Of a DNA stretch of 64,000 nucleotides, positions 25,711 to 35,039 are shown in pieces. How positions within the stretch are numbered: the first letter of the stretch is position 1; each line of letters opens with the position of its first letter. This DNA is from Armatimonadia bacterium. Its GTDB lineage: Bacteria; Armatimonadota; Zipacnadia; Zipacnadales; JABUFB01. The notes below the pieces were generated by a model that had not been told where the DNA came from, searched no databases, and worked only from the letters and a program-made list of their open reading frames with translations. The stretch covers positions 1 to 64,000 of the forward strand of contig JBDKVB010000074.1 in NCBI GenBank assembly GCA_039679385.1. Reading direction: 5' to 3'. The translations under genes were made by a program, and so were the position numbers.

Positions 25711-27036
25711 CTATACTGCAAGAGTCTGGTCACCGTCGTTCGTTACTAGCCGCCCACCGACACAGACTCCCCAGCTTCTGCCTCGCAGTCGCCTGCCTGC
25801 GAAGGGCGTATTGCGACCCTTCGAGCGGAAGCTGGAGGGGTCGACAACCCACTCCTTGTCGGGGTCCAGAAGGGTGAGGTCGGCGGCGGCGCCGACCTGC
25901 AAGACCCCGAGCGGGAGACCCTCTGCAGACCGAAGGCCGAAGAGGCGTGCCGGGTTGCAGGTCATCAGGGCCAGGGCCGCCGGAAGCGTCATGTCCCCGG
26001 TGTGCACCAGCTCCGTGAGGGTCACTCCCAGCGCCGTCTCAAGGCCGACGATCCCCCAGGGCGCCTCCTGAAGCCCCTTACCCTTCTCCTCGGAGCTGTG
26101 GGGAGCATGGTCGGTGGCGATGATCTGGATCGTGCCGTCGAGGATTGCCTGGCGGACCGCCCGTCGGTCCCGCTCGGTGCGCAAAGGCGGGTTCATCTTG
26201 GCGTTGGCCCCCTGCTCGCGGACGGCCTCTTCAGTGAGGGCGAAGTAGTGGGGCGCGGTTTCGACGGACAAGTGCAGGGATGCCGCCTCGTCCCGCAGCC
26301 TTCGCACTTCCTGAACCAGGGCTTCGGTGCTTGCATGGGCCACGTGCAGCCGGAAGGGCTTGCCCTGGTCGGTGGCCGCCTGTGCCCAGAGACGCAACCC
26401 CAGAACCTCGGAGCGCGGGTCCTGCCCGGTTACACCGAGGTCGCGGCTGACGGCACCTGCGCTGATCGCTCCGTTGGCGCTCACCTGCTTGTCTTCGCAG
26501 TGGGCCACGAAGAGCGCCGAGGCTTCTGAGGCCTGCTTCACCGCCTCGGTGGCAACCTCCGGGCTCTGAATCGGCACCGCGTCATCTGAGATGGCGACGC
26601 AGCCCGCGGACAGGAGCCCGGCGAAGTCGGACAGCCGATCGGCTGAGCCATCGAGAGTCGCGCAACCGATAGGCAGCACGCGACAGCGGGCATCGGCGCT
26701 GATCCGGCCCAGCAGGTCGGCTACTCGCTTCGATCGGTCCACCGGCGGCGTGGTGTTCGGCATGCAGCAGAGGGTGGTAAAGCCTCCGGCGATCGCCGCT
26801 GCCGTGCCGGTCGCGATGGTCTCCTTGTGCTCCTGACCAGGCTCGCGCAGGTGGACGTGGACGTCGATGAGCCCGGGGCAGACGACCAGCCCGGTCACAT
26901 CCACGGTATCCCAGTCGCCGGGCTCAGGCTGCGGACCGAGGCCGAGGATTCGGCCGTCGCTTAGCCAGCAGTCTGCGGCCTCAGTTCGACCGGTCGCAGG
27001 ATCAACCAGTGTCGCGCCATGCAGGCACAGTCCCAT
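25711..27036 (-). CDS. pyrC: Dihydroorotase
   Basis: This 441-residue class I dihydroorotase closes carbamoyl aspartate to dihydroorotate in pyrimidine synthesis. Zinc ligands are in DVHVHLREPG, followed by GGFTTLCCMPNTTPP, the catalytic region VAHCEDK, HVAHAS and the Asp in IATDHAPHS, then EKGKGLQEAPWGIVGLE. Length is normal. It lies upstream of carA on the same strand, so two steps of the pathway are clustered. Confidence 0.94.
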   Translation of the reverse strand: MGLCLHGATLVDPATGRTEAADCWLSDGRILGLGPQPEPGDWDTVDVTGLVVCPGLIDVHVHLREPGQEHKETIATGTAAAIAGGFTTLCCMPNTTPPVDRSKRVADLLGRISADARCRVLPIGCATLDGSADRLSDFAGLLSAGCVAISDDAVPIQSPEVATEAVKQASEASALFVAHCEDKQVSANGAISAGAVSRDLGVTGQDPRSEVLGLRLWAQAATDQGKPFRLHVAHASTEALVQEVRRLRDEAASLHLSVETAPHYFALTEEAVREQGANAKMNPPLRTERDRRAVRQAILDGTIQIIATDHAPHSSEEKGKGLQEAPWGIVGLETALGVTLTELVHTGDMTLPAALALMTCNPARLFGLRSAEGLPLGVLQVGAAADLTLLDPDKEWVVDPSSFRSKGRNTPFAGRRLRGRSWGVCVGGRLVTNDGDQTLAV

Positions 27037-27124
27037 TGAGCTTGCACCCTCAGCAGATCAGCGTTGTTGCGGTAGGTGCCGGCAGTCGGGACTGTGGGGG
27101 TAAGGTCCGGTCGCCGGCCCGGCA

Positions 27125-27157
27125 CGAAAAGAGGCCTCCGGCTACAATGGAGGCCTC
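27125..27157 (-). terminator. Intrinsic terminator of the Gly-rich protein gene
   Basis: A 9-bp stem GAGGCCTCC/GGAGGCCTC (27157-27149 with 27139-27131), followed on the minus strand by TTTTCG. This is a classic rho-independent terminator, 34 bases after the stop. Confidence 0.85.
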
Positions 27158-27191
27158 GTGTTCCTCGCGTCTGAGCGGGATGGGCAGTGCC

Positions 27192-28151
27192 CTACCCGCT
27201 GGTGATCTGGAGCATGCCGAGATAGACCTTGCCGACGGAGTTGCCGGTGATGACCACGCCGATGAGCTTCGCACCCGCTGCGCCGCCCTTGCCCTTGAGG
27301 TTGGCGAAGGGGACCTTGATCTCGCCCCAGTCGTTGTCCTTGGTCAGCGAGGACACCAGGAAGGAGCCGGCGTCCAACTGGCCCTTGTCGGTTACGAGGG
27401 CGATCCGTGCGCTCTCCAGGGGCTTGACCGGCTCGGAGGAGCCACGGCCCATGCCCATACCCATGCCGAAGCCCGGCATGAACATACCACCGGGCATGCC
27501 GGTAGCACCAGGCATCTGGGAGGGCATCTCCATGCTTCCGCCGGAGGAGCTACCACCCATACCGCCCATACCGGGCAGACCCGGAAGGCCGTAGTATTGG
27601 GCGTAGTTGGTGAGGTCCTTGGAGTTGCCGGGCAGGGCGCCCTGGTCCATTCCGCCGCCACCTTCGCCGCCCCCGCGCTGCCGTCGGCCACGCCGACCAC
27701 CGAAACCGCCCTGGCCGCCACCGAAGCCACCCTGGCCGCCGCCGGGACCCATGCCCTGACCGCCACCAGGACCCATGCCCTGGCCGCCGCCAAAGCCGCC
27801 AAAGGGGCCGCCCATCCCGCCGCCACCGGAGACACCCGCCGAGGCTTCGAGCTTGACCCGCGCGATCAGGTAGCTGCGGGTCGGCGCGTTCAGGTAGGGA
27901 GCGAGGTCAAGGGCGGGCTCCACGCTCAGGTAGCCACCCTCATAGTACCCGCGGCTGTCGACCTCAATCGCTGCGGTGCTCTGGTAGTTGAAGCTCGAGG
28001 ACACCTGGACCTTGCCGTTGCCCCAGGGGCTCAGCTTGCCCGCATCGGCCTTGCCCTGATACAGCACCGCTGTGTCGGCGAAGGCACAACAGGTCAGCAC
28101 CGCAAGCATCGCCGTAACGAGGATGGATCGCATGATCGCTCTTGACGTCAT
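27192..28151 (-). CDS. Exported Gly/Met-rich protein with conserved flanks
   Basis: A 319-residue exported protein. A signal peptide (ending CCAFAD) leads into a beta-rich segment with VLYQGKADAGKLSPWGNGKVQ and a block that resembles a carbohydrate-binding fold. The middle third is low complexity, with GGGQGMGPGGGQ-type repeats, an RRGRRQRGGG patch and later GMFMPGFGMGMGMGRG. The end is again structured (NDWGEIKVPFANLKG, KVYLGMLQITSG). The middle appears to be an insertion into one beta-sandwich domain. Function unknown. The ATG at 28151 has GAGG upstream. Confidence 0.7.
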   Translation of the reverse strand: MTSRAIMRSILVTAMLAVLTCCAFADTAVLYQGKADAGKLSPWGNGKVQVSSSFNYQSTAAIEVDSRGYYEGGYLSVEPALDLAPYLNAPTRSYLIARVKLEASAGVSGGGGMGGPFGGFGGGQGMGPGGGQGMGPGGGQGGFGGGQGGFGGRRGRRQRGGGEGGGGMDQGALPGNSKDLTNYAQYYGLPGLPGMGGMGGSSSGGSMEMPSQMPGATGMPGGMFMPGFGMGMGMGRGSSEPVKPLESARIALVTDKGQLDAGSFLVSSLTKDNDWGEIKVPFANLKGKGGAAGAKLIGVVITGNSVGKVYLGMLQITSG

Positions 28152-28299
28152 GGCCTTCACCTCTGGGTCTCCAACGCATTGTGCGCCCGCACAGCGGGCG
28201 GCACCACCAAGACAGCCGATCGGACACGCACCCGACCGCTACATACGCCACTATTCGCCCTTCGCCTCATGAAGTCCTTCCGGTGCAGCCTCTGGTGCG

Positions 28300-29427
28300 T
28301 CACGGAAGGAACTCACAGGCGATGGCGCTTTGCACCAGCATACCTTCGAATGTTAGTCGGAGGCGCACTCCGTCGTCAAGCATGAGACCTCCAGCCACCA
28401 GTCGGGCGATGAGGTCCTTGTGACGCTGACGCAGGTCAACGCCGAAGCGTCGGGTCAGCTCCTGCGGTGCAATGCCCTCCGTGGTTCTCAAGCCGAGCAT
28501 GACCGCCTCGCCGCAAGCCGTGTCCGGATCGAGGCGCTCGGAGTCGGCTACCAGGCCCCGTTGCTCCAGCGCCGCCGCCAGGTAGTCCGTCGCCTTCACC
28601 AGGTTACGGCGACGCTCGCCGGAGAGGTAACTGACCGCTCCGGCACCCAGGCCGACGTACTCGCCGTCGCGCCAGTAGAGGAGGTTGTGGCGGCACCGAT
28701 GGCCAGGCTGCGCGTAGTTCGAGATCTCGTAGCGCTCATAGCCGGCTTCGGCCAGGGCGTCGACCGTCCACCTGATCCAGTCGGCCGCGTCCTCTTCCTC
28801 CGGCGTGGGCAGGAGACCGGCCTCCACCTGCTCACGCAGGGGCGTATCGGGCTCCAGAATCAGCCCGTAGACCGAGAGGTGGTTCGGCGACAGGGCCACG
28901 GCCTGGGTCAGCACGCTCTCCCACTGACTGGCGGTCTGGCCGGGCAGCCCGCGCATGAGGTCAAGGGACAGGTTGTCAAAGCCCGATTCGCGCGCTGCCG
29001 CAATAGCCTCTCGCGCTTCCGTACTGGTATGGACGCGGCCGAGGAGCCGCAGTTCAGTGTCGTCGAGCGACTGCACTCCCAGGCTCAGGCGATTGAAGCC
29101 CGCCTGACGCAGGAGACGCAAGGAAGCGAGGGCGACCGTTCCCGGGTTGGCCTCGACGGTGATCTCAGCGTCGGCTGCGATGGCGAAGTGACCTCGCAAG
29201 GCTTCCAGGACGCCCGCCAGTTCCTGCGCCTCATAGAGGGTTGGAGTACCGCCCCCGAAGTAGACGGTCGAGATCGGCAGCGGCGGCGACTGCGCAATCT
29301 CGGCTGCGAGCGCCTGCAGATAGAGATGGCGCTCTGCGTCTGAGGCCACACCCGAATTGAAGTCGCAGTAAGCGCACTTGCGCCGGCAATAGGGAAAGTG
29401 GACGTATAGCCCACGCTCGGTAGTCAT
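28300..29427 (-). CDS. hemW: HemW-like radical SAM protein (heme chaperone family)
   Basis: A 375-residue radical SAM protein. The N-terminal LYVHFPYCRRKCAYCDF has the CxxxCxxC that binds the 4Fe-4S cluster, with the extra Cys typical of HemN/HemW. Also seen are YFGGGTPTL, ITVEANPGT, RLSLGVQS and the C-terminal HemN_C region with YEISNYAQPGHRCRHNLLYW. The short N-terminus and length match HemW, which binds heme and delivers it to respiratory proteins, rather than the true coproporphyrinogen oxidase HemN. Confidence 0.9.
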   Translation of the reverse strand: MTTERGLYVHFPYCRRKCAYCDFNSGVASDAERHLYLQALAAEIAQSPPLPISTVYFGGGTPTLYEAQELAGVLEALRGHFAIAADAEITVEANPGTVALASLRLLRQAGFNRLSLGVQSLDDTELRLLGRVHTSTEAREAIAAARESGFDNLSLDLMRGLPGQTASQWESVLTQAVALSPNHLSVYGLILEPDTPLREQVEAGLLPTPEEEDAADWIRWTVDALAEAGYERYEISNYAQPGHRCRHNLLYWRDGEYVGLGAGAVSYLSGERRRNLVKATDYLAAALEQRGLVADSERLDPDTACGEAVMLGLRTTEGIAPQELTRRFGVDLRQRHKDLIARLVAGGLMLDDGVRLRLTFEGMLVQSAIACEFLP

Positions 29428-29442
29428 ATCACGAGAGACACG

Positions 29443-29472
29443 CGGGCCAGGACACCCTCGCGTCCTGGCCCG
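29443..29472 (-). terminator. Terminator-like hairpin after the prepilin gene
   Basis: An 11-bp perfect stem (29443-29453 with 29462-29472) between the prepilin stop and hemW. It lacks a U-tract, so it could be a transcript-stabilising hairpin instead. Confidence 0.55.
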
Positions 29473-29511
29473 TTGTTGGTAGCCGAAAAGGGCGGTGCGT
29501 CAGCCCTGGTA

Positions 29512-30129
29512 CTAGTAGCACTGCCACCAGCATTCAGTGGCGGAGCACTTCACAGCCGAGGGCTTGTACCACTTGGCATGGCCGTCCATGAAGCCGTAGT
29601 TGGAGCCATCATTGTGGCGCTCAGAGGCCTTCGCGCTGAAATCCTTCAGCGAGAACCCGTGGGCGCTGGTTGCCATGGTGACGGCCCAGGGGCCGGCAGT
29701 GGTGTCGCCCTCGATCTCAGCGAAGCCGATGACCGTGGAGGAGTCCTCGACCATCGCCAACGACTGCCCTGCGGGCGAGGGGTTGGTGCCGCCGGTGCCA
29801 TCGTGCGCGAGGTTGATGCCATAGCCAATGACGGTGGCTGCGCCGTTGCCACGGAAGCTCGGGCACTTGAAGATCTGGGAGTTCTTCACATAGGGCTTCA
29901 TGAGGTCAGTCCACGGAGTGGTGGAGTTGGTCTCAGAGGGCACAAAGAGCTCGTCATAGTCCTGCGCATACATGAGGCCGCCGAGCATGATCTGCTTCAC
30001 GTTCGATACGCAGTTGGACTGACGGGCCTTCTCGCGAGCCCGGGAGAACACGGGGAACAGGATGGCCGCGAGGATTGCGATGATCGCAATCACAACCAGC
30101 AACTCAATGAGCGTGAAACCTTTGCGCAT
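29512..30129 (-). CDS. DUF1559-type prepilin-like protein
   Basis: A 205-residue protein with a type IV prepilin N-terminus: MRKG, then [19 protein letters not shown], cleavable after Gly4. The next block [16 protein letters not shown] and [12 protein letters not shown] are typical of the large H-X9-DG/DUF1559 families in Armatimonadota and Planctomycetes; the H-X-DG part is [17 protein letters not shown]. The C-terminus is Cys/Trp-rich ([11 protein letters not shown]). AGGAGGAAGAAG precedes the ATG. No pilus machinery is nearby. It is probably a pseudopilin or exported structural protein. Confidence 0.9.
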   Translation of the reverse strand: MRKGFTLIELLVVIAIIAILAAILFPVFSRAREKARQSNCVSNVKQIMLGGLMYAQDYDELFVPSETNSTTPWTDLMKPYVKNSQIFKCPSFRGNGAATVIGYGINLAHDGTGGTNPSPAGQSLAMVEDSSTVIGFAEIEGDTTAGPWAVTMATSAHGFSLKDFSAKASERHNDGSNYGFMDGHAKWYKPSAVKCSATECWWQCY

Positions 30130-30498
30130 CTTCTTCCTCCTGGACGCTGGATGTGGCGAACTAGGATGTGTGCGACACCGACCAGGTCAGGCCGGCTCTG
30201 CGACCAGATGACCTCCGACTAGCGGCCACGACACAGCCGGGGCAAACGTCGAGGGCCCCGCCCAACCGAGGAGAACGGCGAGAGGTCAGCTCTCACGCGC
30301 CACTGCACACCGCGGTCTGGCTCTTGCAGACAATCGTACGCGATGGAAGTTCCCCGTGATTTGTTCCAAGGACGCCGCCTGAGACCAAGAGTTCAACGTA
30401 GGGAGGGCGATTCATCCCTGCAGGATGTAACCATTTGCGGGAGAGCGAAGGAGGGTCGGCTGGCTCGCGGAGGACCTGGGGCTGCGGAAGCACGGGGC
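30130..30498. other. Non-coding stretch between the prepilin gene and tRNA-Val
   Basis: No gene was found in these roughly 370 bases. They must hold the promoter of the prepilin gene (minus strand), but no convincing -35/-10 pair was seen. The right end meets the tRNA-Val terminator. Confidence 0.5.
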
Positions 30499-30533
30499 AA
30501 AACAAAAGGGGCCATGCCGCGAAGACATGGCCC
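30499..30533 (-). terminator. Intrinsic terminator after tRNA-Val
   Basis: An 8-bp stem GGGCCATG/CATGGCCC (30533-30526 with 30516-30509), followed on the minus strand by CTTTTGTTTT. It lies 17 bases beyond the tRNA 3' end. Confidence 0.8.
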
Positions 30534-30549
30534 ACAGGTTTGTCAGGGA

Positions 30550-30624
30550 TGGTGGGCGCTAGTGGATTTGAACCACTGGCCTCCACCGTGTCAAGGTGGC
30601 GTTCTTCCCCTGAACTAAGCGCCC
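30550..30624 (-). tRNA. tRNA-Val (anticodon GAC)
   Basis: A complete cloverleaf with encoded CCA. The acceptor is GGGCGCT/AGCGCCC, the anticodon stem-loop CCACC-TTGACAC-GGTGG gives GAC, and the T-arm is AGTGG-TTCAAAT-CCACT. Confidence 0.95.
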
Positions 30625-30675
30625 GGCAGGTCGTAGTATAGCAGAACCCCCTGGGGCTGTAAACCCCGCAAAGGG

Positions 30676-30693
30676 TGAGTTTTCGTGAGGCAG
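30676..30693 (+). repeat. Direct repeat, copy 1, upstream of the GH106-like gene
   Basis: TGAGTTTTCGTGAGGCAG. It matches 16 of 18 bases with copy 2, starting exactly 48 bases downstream. Possible operator half of a two-site regulator. Confidence 0.6.
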
Positions 30694-30723
30694 GAAACCG
30701 GGCCTCGCCCGCGAAAGGTCCTC

Positions 30724-30741
30724 TGAGTTTTCGTTTGGCAG
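30724..30741 (+). repeat. Direct repeat, copy 2, upstream of the GH106-like gene
   Basis: TGAGTTTTCGTTTGGCAG, 30 bases before the GH106-like start. See copy 1 at 30676. Confidence 0.6.
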
Positions 30742-30770
30742 CTACCAGATACTACCCTGGGGGCGATCCC

Positions 30771-33635
30771 ATGCATCACTCCTACAACGAGGTTCTTGCT
30801 ACCTTCACAGACCCGCCGGCTCACTACCGGCCAATGCTGTTCTGGATCTGGAACGGCGAACTAGACCGCGAGCAGATCGAGGCACAGGTTGCGGATATGG
30901 CCCAGAAGGGCTGCGGCGGGTTCTTCATCCATCCGATGGGTGAGAACTTCCGGCTGAAAGACTTCGTGAAGGGGATCTCACCCAACTATCTCTCCGACGG
31001 GTACTTCGAAGCCGTTCGCTGGGCCGTCGAAGCGGCTGTGAAGCATGGCCTGTACGCGTGGTTGTACGATGAGGGAGGCTGGCCGAGTGGGACCGCCCAG
31101 GGGAAGGTGCTCGAAGGCCACCCGGAGCATCGCGCCCAGGTGCTATCCTGCCGTCGCCTCGAGGTCTCGGCCGGGGAACAGCTACCGTCGGACGTGGACA
31201 CCGTAGCCTGGTTCGCGGTCTTCGAGGGGAAGCCGCCGCAACTACTGGACGGCAGCGATGGGGCCGTCGTGCCTGAGGACTGCGGGGAGGTCTTGGCCTT
31301 CGTGATTCGGCGCGTCGAGGGGCGCACGAACCTGCTGAGCCCTGCGATGGTGCGCCGGTTCATCGACGTGACCCACGAGCGCTATGCCCAGGTCGTGGGT
31401 GAGTACTTCGGCAACACGATCCCGGGCCTCTTCACCGACGAGCCCTCGGTGGCGGGACGAGTGGGAAGCGGCGAGATCCCCTGGACCGACGACATGCTGG
31501 AGGCCTTCCAGTCGCGCAAGGGCTTCGACCTGCGGCCCTTCCTTCCGGCGCTGTTCAGCCGCGAGGCCGTCGGTGCACAGGTGCCGGCAAGCCTTGACCC
31601 GGCTGTTGTGGGGCAGATGCGATGCGCCTTCTACGATGTCTGGACGGACCTGTACCAGGAGGCCTACTGGCTGCAGATCAACCGTTGGTGTGAGGATCAC
31701 CAACTGATTCACACCGGGCATGTGGGGGGCGAAGACAACCTCCTCGACCACGCGCGGCATGGCTTCGGGCACTACTTCAAGACGGCGGGGTCGCTGCACT
31801 CGCCAGGCGTCGACACGATCTGGCGACAGCTCTTCTGGGGCAAGGACAACTTCGGCTTCCCGCAGTTTGCGGCGTCGGCGGCTCATCAGCGACCCGGACA
31901 GGGAGGGTCGCCGGAGGAGGACAGCCCCTTCGACAACCTGGTCATCACGGAGACGAACGGCGTGTACGGCGCCGGGCTGACCTACGAGCAAATGCGGTGG
32001 CTGGTCGACTACCAGTGCCTGCGGGGCATCAACCTGATCGCGCCGATGGCGTACAGCTACGACACCAGTGAGGGCAGGGTCTACCGCACGCAGGATCAAC
32101 TCGGTCCGGGCAGCCCGCAGTGGAAGTTGTACCAAGGGTTTGCGGATTACGTGGGCCGACTGTGCGCGATCCTTCGCCGGGGCATCTCGCTGGCCGACAC
32201 CGCCGTGTACTACCCCATCGAGGGTGTCTGGGCCGACCTGGACTCTGAGGCCGCACAGCAGACGTGGCGGTCGCTGCAGCTCGTCACCCGGGCGCTCAAC
32301 GAGGAGCAGGTGTCCTTCGACTTCATCGACGCGCGGGCCATCGAGTCCGGGACGGTTTCCGAGGGCGCGCTGGAGACACCCGGTGAGAACTACTCAACCA
32401 TCATCCTTCCCGACACGGGCTATCTGCCGCTTGGGGTGCTGAACAGACTCGGGCAGTTGTACGAGCAAGGTGGACGCGTGGTCTTCCTGGGAGACGTGCC
32501 TGCCCGATGCAGCGACTACGGGACCGATCGGCAGTATGAGGCCGCCGCCAACCGGCTGGAGGCAGTCTCGGTACCCATGGACCTGACGGCCGAGAGCGAG
32601 CTGCCGGCCGGAGACACTCGTGGAGGTCTGGATGAGGCAGCGCGCTGGGATGGACTGGCCGCAGGTCTTGCGATGCCCCGGAGCATGGACGCCTTCCCGG
32701 CGGCCGTCACCGCGGACAAGGTGGTGCTGAGGGTGCCCGAAGAGGAGATCGGGCGCCTGGCACGAGTCCTGGCCTTGCGTGTGGGGCGGTTCAGTCTTCA
32801 GGCCGCCGGGGTCGAGCCCGACCTGCGTGTGATGGTTCGCGACCTTGACCCGCTGCAGGTGGCCTTCGCGATGAACGAGAGCCAGGAGCCGCTCGAGGTG
32901 ACCATGGAGGTCGTGAGCGAGGTTCCGAGCCTCCTGGAGCGCTGGTACCCGGTGGATGGAGCCGCTCATCTTTTGGCCGTCCATGAGGAGATCTCGGAGA
33001 TCACGCGGACGCGGCTGCGACTGCGACCCGGTGAGAGCGCCATCTTGGTGCTGGTGCCGAAGTCGGAAGCTCCGGAAGCCACCTCCGAACTGGAGCCCAA
33101 GCCACGCCATCCCGAACTGGAGGTCATTCTTGAGGCCCTGGATGAGCCGGACACCATCAGGATTGTCGAGCAGTATGAACTGACCGGGGGCGATGTTCGG
33201 GTGACCCGGCAACCCTCCGTCAAGCCGCCGACGCACCTTGGTTCCTGGGGCGACTTCGAGCTGGGGGAGTTCAGCGGCACCATCGCGTACGAGTACAGCT
33301 TCACGGTTGCAGCGGAGTATCTGGGGGAGGAGGTCTTCCTTGACCTGGGCGAGGTGTGCTACGCTGCGCGTGTGGTGCTAAACGGCACCGAGTTGGCTCC
33401 CTGCCTGTGGCGACCCTATGTGCTGGAGGTCGGGCACCAACTGCGCGAGCACGACAATCTGCTGCGGGTGGAGGTCAGCAATACGCTGGCTAATCAGGTC
33501 GCTTCGCCGCTCGCAGTGGAGGAAGCTCAGCGCAAAGGATGGTTCAACACCTACTACGAGCGGTCCTTGCCCATGATGCGAGAGAGCCTGCGGTCCGGCC
33601 TGATCGGCCCCGTGCGACTCTATATGCGGGGCTGA
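30771..33635 (+). CDS. GH106-like glycoside hydrolase (alpha-L-rhamnosidase family)
   Basis: A 954-residue protein without a signal peptide. The N-terminus PPAHYRPMLFWIWNGELDREQI and the stretch GGFFIHPMG, WLYDEGGWPSG are typical of GH106-type enzymes. A TIM-barrel with FTDEPSVAG and ITETNGVYGAG (candidate acidic residues) leads into a C-terminal beta-sandwich resembling the GH2 sugar-binding domain (FLDLGEVCYAARVVLNG, LRVEVSNTLANQ). It probably acts inside the cell on imported oligosaccharides. The ATG at 30771 follows a G-rich site. The amidohydrolase gene follows after 23 bases. Confidence 0.78.
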   Translation: MHHSYNEVLATFTDPPAHYRPMLFWIWNGELDREQIEAQVADMAQKGCGGFFIHPMGENFRLKDFVKGISPNYLSDGYFEAVRWAVEAAVKHGLYAWLYDEGGWPSGTAQGKVLEGHPEHRAQVLSCRRLEVSAGEQLPSDVDTVAWFAVFEGKPPQLLDGSDGAVVPEDCGEVLAFVIRRVEGRTNLLSPAMVRRFIDVTHERYAQVVGEYFGNTIPGLFTDEPSVAGRVGSGEIPWTDDMLEAFQSRKGFDLRPFLPALFSREAVGAQVPASLDPAVVGQMRCAFYDVWTDLYQEAYWLQINRWCEDHQLIHTGHVGGEDNLLDHARHGFGHYFKTAGSLHSPGVDTIWRQLFWGKDNFGFPQFAASAAHQRPGQGGSPEEDSPFDNLVITETNGVYGAGLTYEQMRWLVDYQCLRGINLIAPMAYSYDTSEGRVYRTQDQLGPGSPQWKLYQGFADYVGRLCAILRRGISLADTAVYYPIEGVWADLDSEAAQQTWRSLQLVTRALNEEQVSFDFIDARAIESGTVSEGALETPGENYSTIILPDTGYLPLGVLNRLGQLYEQGGRVVFLGDVPARCSDYGTDRQYEAAANRLEAVSVPMDLTAESELPAGDTRGGLDEAARWDGLAAGLAMPRSMDAFPAAVTADKVVLRVPEEEIGRLARVLALRVGRFSLQAAGVEPDLRVMVRDLDPLQVAFAMNESQEPLEVTMEVVSEVPSLLERWYPVDGAAHLLAVHEEISEITRTRLRLRPGESAILVLVPKSEAPEATSELEPKPRHPELEVILEALDEPDTIRIVEQYELTGGDVRVTRQPSVKPPTHLGSWGDFELGEFSGTIAYEYSFTVAAEYLGEEVFLDLGEVCYAARVVLNGTELAPCLWRPYVLEVGHQLREHDNLLRVEVSNTLANQVASPLAVEEAQRKGWFNTYYERSLPMMRESLRSGLIGPVRLYMRG

Positions 33636-33658
33636 GACCGGGGGAACGCTGAAGTGCC

Positions 33659-34450
33659 ATGATCTTTGACTGCCACACCCATATCTTCCCGGAGGGTCTG
33701 GTCGACCGTGCCATGGTGTCGCTGAGCGCCGGGTACGGTGTCGAACCCGTCGGTCGAGCAACGGCCGACGGGTTGCTTGCCCATATGGATGCCTGCGGGG
33801 TCGACAAGGCCCTGGCGGTATCCGTTGCCACCAAGCCATCGCAGGTGCAGTCCATCAACGACTGGCTGCTGAGTCTGGGCCAGGAGCGGCTGGTGCCCTT
33901 CGGGGCAATGCATCCCTACTACGAGGACATGGAGACGGAGATCCAGCGGCTCCTCGACGCCGGCGTGAAGGGCATCAAGCTACAGCCGTACTTCCAGGGC
34001 TACCGACTGGACGACCCGCGGACGCTGGCGATGTTCGAGTGCATCGGCGACCGGCTGATCGTGTTGCTGCACGGCGGCAACGAGATCATCCCGCTTCCCG
34101 AAGTGCAACCCACGCCGGAACGCGTGCGGAACCTCCACCGGCGCTTTCCGCAGGTGCGTCTCATAGTTGCACATCTCGGGGCCTCGGGGCTGTGGGACGA
34201 CGTGGAGAAGTACCTCGTGGGTGAGGACCTGGTGTTCGATGCCTCCTACGTCTTCGACATCTGCAGCGATGAGCAGGTCGGGCGGATCATCAGGAACCAC
34301 GGGCCTGAGAGGATCCTCTGGGGCAGCGACTTCCCCTGGCAGCCGCAGTCACAGGGCATAGCCGGGGTCAACCGCCTGCCCTTCACGGAGGAGCAGAAGC
34401 AGGGGATTCTGAGCGGCAACCTGTTGCGGTTGCTGGGGATGAAGAGCTAG
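33659..34450 (+). CDS. Amidohydrolase-2 family metal-dependent hydrolase
   Basis: A 263-residue TIM-barrel hydrolase. Metal ligands are in MIFDCHTHIFPEG, then GIKLQPYFQGY, LLHGGNE, the His in LIVAHLGASGLWDD and the Asp in RILWGSDFPW. This pattern matches COG2159-type enzymes (decarboxylases or lactonases such as ACMSD-like proteins). The substrate is not known. It is just downstream of the GH106-like gene, so a role in breaking down a sugar lactone is possible but unproven. Confidence 0.85.
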   Translation: MIFDCHTHIFPEGLVDRAMVSLSAGYGVEPVGRATADGLLAHMDACGVDKALAVSVATKPSQVQSINDWLLSLGQERLVPFGAMHPYYEDMETEIQRLLDAGVKGIKLQPYFQGYRLDDPRTLAMFECIGDRLIVLLHGGNEIIPLPEVQPTPERVRNLHRRFPQVRLIVAHLGASGLWDDVEKYLVGEDLVFDASYVFDICSDEQVGRIIRNHGPERILWGSDFPWQPQSQGIAGVNRLPFTEEQKQGILSGNLLRLLGMKS

Positions 34451-34452
34451 CC

Positions 34453-35007
34453 CTACACGCTCAACCGTTCGCCCGTTCCGAGGTCAAGCAGATACACGTC
34501 GTCCCCCTCGATCACGCCGCAGGTGGGACGACGTTTGCTTTCCTCGCTGCTGAGAGGATAGGTGACCGTGCCCGGGTTGATGTGGGTGCAGGTGCCCAGA
34601 GGGCGGATCGTCGGCACATGCGTGTGGCCGGTGAGCAGGTACTGAACGCCCCAGCGGAGGCACAGCGCTTCGAGGTCGTCGGGGCTGAAGAGGTGGCCAT
34701 GGGTGGCGAGGATGCGGACGCCCTCCACCTGCGCGAAGACGTAGGGCTGCTGGATGGGCACCTGCAGGACCAACTGATCGACCTCGGAGTCTGCATTGCC
34801 TCGTGCAATCAGCAGAGGCTGCGGGACCGCGTTGATCGCCTCGGCCAGGGCCTTCGGATCGTAGGCCTCCACCGGCTTGAACTTTGGGCCGTGATAGAGC
34901 AGATCGCCGCAGTGGAAGATGACGTCGGCGTCGTGAAGGGCCAGCTCCCAGGCCCGCTCCCAGCCCTGCAGATTCCCGTGCGTATCGCTGATAAGGCCCA
35001 GCTTCAC
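34453..35007 (-). CDS. YfcE/MJ0936-type metallophosphoesterase
   Basis: A 184-residue calcineurin-like phosphodiesterase. Metal and catalytic motifs in order: LISDTHGN, FHCGDL, ARGNAD, THGHLF and LTGHTHVP, then NPGTVTYPLS. This matches YfcE, active on artificial diesters; the natural substrate is unsure. It starts with GTG, with GGGAGG ahead. It is convergent with the amidohydrolase, only two bases apart. Confidence 0.9.
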   Translation of the reverse strand: MKLGLISDTHGNLQGWERAWELALHDADVIFHCGDLLYHGPKFKPVEAYDPKALAEAINAVPQPLLIARGNADSEVDQLVLQVPIQQPYVFAQVEGVRILATHGHLFSPDDLEALCLRWGVQYLLTGHTHVPTIRPLGTCTHINPGTVTYPLSSEESKRRPTCGVIEGDDVYLLDLGTGERLSV

Positions 35008-35039
35008 GATGTGTGCCTCCCTCGCGCAAAGGCGGACGG

